A stretch of 64,000 bases of DNA from assembly GCA_026874595.1 (NCBI GenBank), contig CM049312.1:56111429-56175428 (forward strand). The letters run 5' to 3'. Source of the stretch: Sipunculus nudus (lineage: Eukaryota; Annelida; Sipuncula; Golfingiida; Sipunculidae). How positions within the stretch are numbered: the first letter of the stretch is position 1; each line of letters opens with the position of its first letter. The notes under the pieces were generated by a model that worked only from the letters and a program-made list of their open reading frames with translations, made no database searches and was not told the origin of the DNA. Below are positions 58,166-64,000 of this stretch, one piece after another. The position numbers were made by a program, and so were the translations under genes.

Positions 58166-60600
58166 GTTAAGCTGAAATGCTCCTATCCACTCGATAAAGC
58201 CAGTTTGCCATTCTGAGGTAAACACTCAAATATTTAAGATCCATCTTAAGTGCAGTCAATTTTAGCGTATGATCAACTTGCATGGTTCAAATCCCAAACA
58301 TTCGAGACTCTGCCATTGGACCTATATGGGTCTAGGATGGAATTAAAGTACCGAGTCATGGGCATATATTAGTTCAATTTTCTGCGGCATAATAATAATA
58401 ATTTAACAATATTTTTAACTAGATGGCTAAAATGTTATTACTAATGTGTTTCCTGTGAACCTTATGTCATACTTGTATTCGCCATCCTTTCGCTTGTGCA
58501 TATCTTATTTCTTTTTTTCCAAAATTTGTTTTGAAAATGACTTGCTATACGGTGGTGTTTCATTACGTGAATATTGCATATTATGTGTTTGCTGTAACCC
58601 CCTCTCACCTATGGAAAATATCTATTTATGGAATTTTTGGAAAACACAGGAAGAATTCTCTATGTAATCTTTGTTTTCTCAAAGCGCTTCTGTGCTTACT
58701 TGGCTACTCTCATGACAATTCAAGTTTTACACATGGATATACGTTTGTCAGTCTCAAGCACGCTTGTCCTTATATTCAATATATCCTAAATTAACAATAA
58801 ATTGCCATTCTGCTTGAATTAAAGGAAGGAAATCATGTTGTTTCAAAGTTTTAATTGTTTAAATATTAAACATGTATTTAGCATTGTTTGAAAATTTTAT
58901 AATGTCAACTCGGCTTAACTTAAAGACACAACACATGCTTCAAAGGAGGAAGCACATATAACCAAATTTTAAAATATGTTTATATGGGTTGATAAATGAG
59001 AACAGAAATCTCTTTTATCATTTTTTTAACATGATCCTATAAGCATGCAAGGCCTCAAGGCTTTAAGGTGGGCCATATTTAATGATACACCCCAAACGCA
59101 GCGGTCGCATTCCGCTCTTGTAACCCATTTCGACATGTCATTAAATTAAATGAAATTGCGACTTAAGAGTATATGTTAAATCATTAAAATATGTCTCAAA
59201 ACACATGCGTGTATTGTGAAACGTCACAAAAGAAAGTTGTTTTATATTTCTGATGTTTAAAAGGAAACATGTTTAAAAATGTATTAATTGGTACTTATTC
59301 GGTCTTGGCTGCGATTTGAGGACGTTCTGAAGCCTGGTCTTTTTAAAACATTTCCTCTGAAACATGTTTCACTTTGACTAAAATAACTGAAATATTTTTC
59401 AAAAGGACCCATGTTTCATGTATATTTCAAACATTTTCAAGGTAAAGCATGAGTGAATCATGACGCACGTTTAAAACATGTTCCGAAAAATGGGACCAGC
59501 TGACGCTCCACACTGAAATATGAAAGTTGTCCCAAATATATCCTAACTTTACCGGAGTAGAGGACAAACGATATTTCATGCATGAGTTCATGTCATGGAC
59601 ACAAACTGTTAGGCGGAGGACCATTATTTACATGTCAGTGAGCGCAAAAGCAAGAACCACATATCATGTTAACTTTAAACAGTGGGTAAAAGCGTGAAGG
59701 GCCCGTTAAGAGGGTATTAGGTTTACATTATGAACCAGTGTAATCAATTTTTTAAATGAAAAAATGACATACACACATATTTATGTATATATATATATAT
59801 GTGTGTGTCATAGCCAGTATAGACAGAATCCCACAATACATATCGGCAGATGAAAGGTAACTTTAAATGTACTCAGGCGAAGAAAGGTGTGACGAGGCTT
59901 CTGAAGACCCTCGTCATGTCAAATGCCAGGGGCGTATCCATGGTTTTATGGGGGGGGGGGGGGGGTCAAAGATTTAAGCGCGCGCACTCACAAACTCGTA
60001 TATCCTTATGCGGCTTTTTTTCTTCCTAAAATTTCTTGTCGATTTTTCATTAGAAATACCAGCAGAAGCATACTACCTTTTTTTGTAGAGGAAACGCGCA
60101 AACCCCTCTTTTGTCGGCATCCTCCAGAACTGACCCAACCCAACCCCCCTCTCAAAATAATTTATGTAGAAGAGAATAAACGACATTTACCGGACTGTCA
60201 TAATCAAACTGAAAGGCCCTGAGTCAACCAAAATCAGATTAACTCATAAGATATAAGAGACGTATATGAACAGTCATGTTGGCTGATTGTATAGATATAG
60301 AACATGAATACACGAATACGGAGTGATCCGACTTTTTTCTGTGTATTCATGTACATAAGATGATAGTGTATGATAAGATAACTTTTACGTTTAAAAATCA
60401 CAAGGATATGTTATGATGGAGTATAGCAAAGCTTTTGACCGTGTGCAGGGGTGGGGTTAAAACCTTCCCTGGATCCTCGCCTGAGTGCTTGACTAGTAGT
60501 CCGTGCGTTGCATGTAAGGTCCGACTCCTAAAACTACATAACATAAACCTCTCTTGAGACCATTCGGAAAGGATTTAAATCTAAAAGAGACTGGATAAAA
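58166..60600. other. Upstream flank of the fuseless-like gene, no other gene seen
   Basis: Contains a short TA/TG microsatellite near 59783-59808 and a CAGGGGCGTATCCATGG terminus-like word followed by a poly-G run (59931-59965). Open frames at 58446-58794, 59427-59624 and 59923-60222 have no recognised domain. No TATA box was identified near the gene start. Confidence 0.45.
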
Positions 60601-60623
60601 AGTTGAAAACAACAGAGTTTAAC

Positions 60624-61112
60624 ATGGGGAGTCGGAAAATTCTTCTTGGGTTTCTCGATTCACTGCTGTCTGGGTTAGTTTTTGCACCATTGGTTGTGGC
60701 CTACTGGAGAGGAACATGGATTTTAATGGACATATATTTATTCCCTGAAAATCTAGAATACAGCGCGTGGAGTTCGGCAGCTATTGGCGGGCCAGCTTTG
60801 CTAATTTTGGGTTTAATTAGCCACCAATTAAATAAATACTTTAAGTCGAGCAAATGGCCAGTGTGGCTTGTAGTACATCATCTTTACACATATATTTTTG
60901 GATTTGTAATTGTGAACGTGTGGAGAGGGGTTTGGTACCTATGGGATCACTATACAGGAGTTGAAATACTGTCGTCTGCTATGAGTTTGGCAAGCGGTTG
61001 GGTTACCATGGCACTGCTGCGGAGTTCTAAAAATGTTCTCGCGGCTCCTGTAGCAGTCGTGTTGGACACCGGACCAGACTTCTTTGAATGCACTACCAGA
61101 TTCAAAACAAAG
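60624..61112 (+). CDS. Fuseless-family membrane protein, exon 1
   Basis: The ATG at 60624 has a good context (AACATGG). The exon encodes 163 residues and ends AAG|GTAAGT, phase 0. Hydrophobic segments lie at about residues 9-28, 53-68, 80-99 and 116-133. Signature motifs are YWRGTWILMDIYLFPEN (27-43) and VWRGVWYLWDHY (99-110), the recurring WRGxW element of the fuseless family. Drosophila Fuseless is a presynaptic multipass protein needed for calcium-channel organisation and neurotransmitter release. Whether this paralogue is neuronal cannot be told from sequence. Reading past the donor gives only a short tail and a stop, so splicing is expected. Mollusc genomes may hold several such genes, so orthology to fly fusl is not claimed. 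Confidence 0.85.
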
Positions 61113-62690
61113 GTAAGTAATAATCTGTCTGTGACAAATCTAAATTATAAAATATAGATAATCTTTAGAGGAAGATTATCCATAAGCTCTATGCACTGAA
61201 AGACGTTTGGGCGGCATAACTAAAGCTTGTAGGCATCATAACAATTATAAGAAATGTAGGAATGCTTATTTGACGAGACATAAAAGTATAACCATTATGT
61301 TAAGGGGTAGCTACAGTATATACCGCCTAACCATGGTAGCTATGTACCTCATTCTCTGATGACCGTATACCCTGTGGATCGGTCTGGAGCATTGACATGA
61401 TATTCTAGCGTTTGTTATTTGTGAATAGAAAGTCATTCTTTTATCATATATAGAAAATAAACCTACGATGTATCGTTTTATCATGAAAATATTTGTCTTT
61501 GAAATTGTTTTCACCCTTTATGCTCTTGGGGTTCATTTTCATTTGCTAAACTTCACAGTAAGTGCCCATAGTTTCTGACATTCTGAACATCAAGCAGTAA
61601 TTTTGGTATCAATGGAGTCTAAACATCTGTATTAATTTTTAAATGTAAGTGTTATTTGGTCCTTTCTTGGTACACATGGAATATGTGTCCAAACGTGTTT
61701 AGACAGTTCTGTCCAACGGTTCATACGGTAAACTGTCGTCGGGGCAGACTGTAGCGCTATTTATGTCAAGCGGTACATACTGACTGTACAGTAGCTAGAA
61801 CAGAGGCGGAATGGGGGGGGGATGGGGGGGGGGGGGGGGGAGAGCACAGTACTCATTGCCAATGATTGTTTGGTTTTTTTTTATGGACGGGCAGTTCTTA
61901 CACAAACGAGTGCAAGTTCTGGTTCTGTGGTGTTATCCGGGCATTTGGATAATTACAAACCAAGGACAAACCGAGGACCTTCAGGTGCGGCAGCTACCAG
62001 GCCTGGCTGACACCGGCTTTTAAATGTGTACTATTTTTCACTTTATGCCAAACGGAAATGGAATTCTGCAGATATACATACGTAGAATAATGGTAGATAA
62101 GTAGCATTTAAATTATAAAAATAAGCATTTTCGGCTAATTTATTTAAATTACTAACTTTTTTTTATAAAAAAAAGTATTAATACCAGTCCACATAAAATA
62201 CGTGATACTTTACCAACTCGTAGGAAAGATTCAAATGCGTTACTTCAATTCTTGGAAATTATGCTTATGAGCAATATGAAATTCAATCTATTTTATATAT
62301 TTTATATTCAGCTTTAAATGAGTTCTTTGAAGGCATAAAGTCAAGAGCATCATGAACATGCAACATTAACAAAACTTTTTGTAAGTTCACTAACAAAATT
62401 CTGAACAAGGAAAAATGAGTGCTGTTGCCATAGATTTTTTTCTTCGAGTGTGATCTTGTATTTTTCTTTTACTTCTTCTTCATCATCATAATTTTATCAA
62501 CCTCATCATCAATATCGTCATCATCATCATCTTCTTCACCACCTTCATAATGAGGTTCATCACCATCGTCGTCGTCGTCTTTTAATCATCATTGTCATAA
62601 CCATGATCATCATCGTCATCATTATCATCATCATCTTGTAATTCTCCTTCTTCTTCTTATTTGATATCGTTATAATTATAATTGTTTCAG
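61113..62690 (+). other. Intron 1 of the fuseless-like gene
   Basis: Starts GTAAGT and ends TATAATTATAATTGTTTCAG. It contains a CAGAGGCGGAA word beside G-rich runs (61812-61840) and a long trinucleotide-type low-complexity tract of CTT/ATC/GTC words (62460-62660) just before the acceptor. The ORF at 61811-62023 lies on the G-run and is not considered a gene. Confidence 0.8.
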
Positions 62691-63046
62691 CCATCGGACC
62701 GGGAAAAATATTTCTTGGATCACCTTTTCACCCATTGCCTCTTGGCGAGTCTGATCGTGTTCTACTGGCGTGGACTTTGGGCTCTTGCTGACAACTTACT
62801 CTTCCCTGAGAACACCGAGTTGTCCGCTTGGTGGAGTTTGGGCATCGGGTACTGTCTATATGGCTTGTGTGTACTGCTACAGTGGCCCATGAAACGTTTA
62901 ATTGCCAGGCTCGAAAAAAAGTTCTTGATCAAAGTCGTTGTTGAGGATATTTTTCATTTTTTCGCCAATTCCTCTGCTGTCATGGTATGGAGGGGCTTGT
63001 GGTTGTGCTGTGATGTTTACATATGGCCGGACAACTTGACAAATAG
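62691..63046 (+). CDS. Fuseless-family membrane protein, exon 2
   Basis: Acceptor TTTCAG|CCATCG in phase 0 with exon 1. The 356-bp exon gives 118 codons plus two bases and ends AATAG|GTAAGC. It encodes residues 164-281, starting PSDREKYFLDHLF. Two more WRG motifs are present: FYWRGLWALADNLLFPEN (187-204) and VWRGLWLCCDVYIWPDN (262-278). Hydrophobic stretches lie at about 176-187, 211-226 and 246-263. The exon 1 pair of motifs (residues 28 and 100) and this pair (189 and 263) have similar spacing, so the protein looks like two repeated halves. The short basic loop MKRLIARLEKK is probably cytosolic. Confidence 0.85.
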
Positions 63047-63731
63047 GTAAGCATAATTTGATAATAAAAAAATAAATAAGTGTTACAATGTCAAATCGCA
63101 ATTTTGTTCATGTAAGATAAACCTTTCGCTAAAGAATAGCTGAACTACAAAAATCAATTCCTGTTGCACAAATTTATGTTTGTTAAGAGTTAGTGATAAA
63201 TAAAATCAGCAAATGTTTGTCAGGGGCAAAAAAACTAAAAATTAGATATGTATACATACAAGAGTATTGCAACCTTTTTAAAGGGTTTTAGACAAAGTTT
63301 TGCGGACCCCCCCCCCCCCCTCTTTCCTAAATTCTGGATCCGTCCCTGCACCTAGTTGAATTCAATTACATGAAATAGTTATATTTTGAACGAAAGCAAA
63401 TGATTTAATACTATGGTGAAGAATACATTGAAGAATTTGAGTTTCCTGCTTCAGCAGTCCTGTATTTCCCTTAATTCCTATACACCTCTACCACGAGCAT
63501 GCGCACTGCTGTGTTTGGGTCCATTAGGAGCCAGCATTGAAGGTTTCGTTAATTAATACAAACTGAATCCCAGAGAGACTTACGGGACAATTTACGTTAC
63601 TTAGTTTTCAAGTTTGTATACCGAGATAAATATAATTTTCTTTGTTGATATAATACATAACACACATGTAGTAAGTGTCTTCGTCAAAGGTGTCGCTAGT
63701 GTGGTGTGAAAATATTCTTAACTTTGATCCC

Positions 63732-63788
<57 letters not shown>

Positions 63789-63821
63789 TATTCTATATGA
63801 CCTGGACCGTTGACATTTTAG
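63047..63821 (+). other. Intron 2 of the fuseless-like gene
   Basis: Starts GTAAGC and ends GTTGACATTTTAG. It carries a poly-C run (about 63307-63320) next to a GGATCCGTCCCTGC word (a minus-strand CAGGGACGGATCC terminus-like motif) and a TA tract at 63736-63787. Confidence 0.8.
63736..63787. repeat. (TA)n microsatellite in intron 2
   Basis: About 25 TA dinucleotides ending 34 bp before the exon 3 acceptor. Confidence 0.95.
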
Positions 63822-63984
63822 CGCTTGGCTGACTCATGGCGTGGGACTCGGTGGACTCATGCTGCTCCTGAACGGCAATAGTGTCCTAGTTCGGGGATGC
63901 ATGGTAGACGGTGAACTAGATAAAGGACAGGGGATACTCCTCAACAACCGCTACCTCAGACACTACTTCCAGAAAGAGAAACTG
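63822..63984 (+). CDS. Fuseless-family membrane protein, exon 3 (gene continues past window)
   Basis: Acceptor TTTTAG|CGCTTGG. The first base completes a Ser codon left by exon 2. The exon encodes 54 further residues, AWLTHGVGLGGLMLLLNGNS through RHYFQKEKL, and ends CTG|GTAAGA in phase 0. It holds a short hydrophobic helix (GVGLGGLMLLLN), then a polar segment rich in Gly, Asp and Lys that looks like the start of the C-terminal tail. All three exons join in one frame of 336 residues with no stop, so the gene runs off the right edge of the window. Confidence 0.8.
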
Positions 63985-64000
63985 GTAAGAATAAAGAAAA

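Overview
The window is nuclear DNA from an animal, most likely a mollusc. It is AT-rich and gene-poor, it has introns with canonical GTAAGT/AG splice sites, and it is dominated by repeats: at least ten (TA)n microsatellites, several satellite arrays, non-LTR and LTR retrotransposons, and non-autonomous DNA transposons. The mollusc assignment is an inference from repeat style (GACGGACGG-type dispersed repeats, a ~180-bp tandem-core element with GCCCCCGCC-type ends) and from a fuseless-type gene. No bacterial operon, CRISPR array or confident functional tRNA gene was found.

Layout. 1-1729: no gene seen. 1730-6840: a 118-bp satellite of about 41 units, each built from three ~40-bp modules, with an exact 1,531-bp higher-order duplication. 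8436-8640: a small tandem repeat. 9283-9480: a DNA-transposon end. 13125-15375: a 2.2-kb element with long diverged terminal inverted repeats; a (TA)n tract inside it carries a ~100-bp block that folds as a type I hammerhead ribozyme. 16790-34560: dispersed repeats, a tandem-core element (24940-26455), a hAT-like terminus and a transposase fragment (31982-32200). 35707-36252: a PIF/Harbinger-like MITE with a TTA target duplication and a tRNA-like segment. 37017-40076: a minus-strand non-LTR retrotransposon (APE endonuclease plus reverse transcriptase) with one in-frame stop. 40077-42346: a 27-bp GAGTCC minisatellite bounded by hAT-like ends. 45676-46116: a candidate first coding exon on the minus strand with 12-residue TQTD-like repeats. 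48600-53605: a decayed Ty3/gypsy element whose integrase lies upstream of reverse transcriptase, the Gmr1-type order. 53880-54720: a dispersed repeat. 55330-56617: an unidentified ORF with a ~450-bp duplicate set between TA tracts. 60624-63984: three consecutive exons of a fuseless-family multipass membrane protein, running off the right edge.

The only host gene supported by both protein family and splice signals is the fuseless-like gene. The 45676-46116 exon is a candidate host gene. Everything else with coding potential belongs to mobile elements and is broken. The features of most interest are the hammerhead ribozyme with a 33-bp perfect stem I, the Gmr1-type gene order, the satellite architectures, the MITE with its tRNA-like insert, and the TA-bounded ORF duplication.
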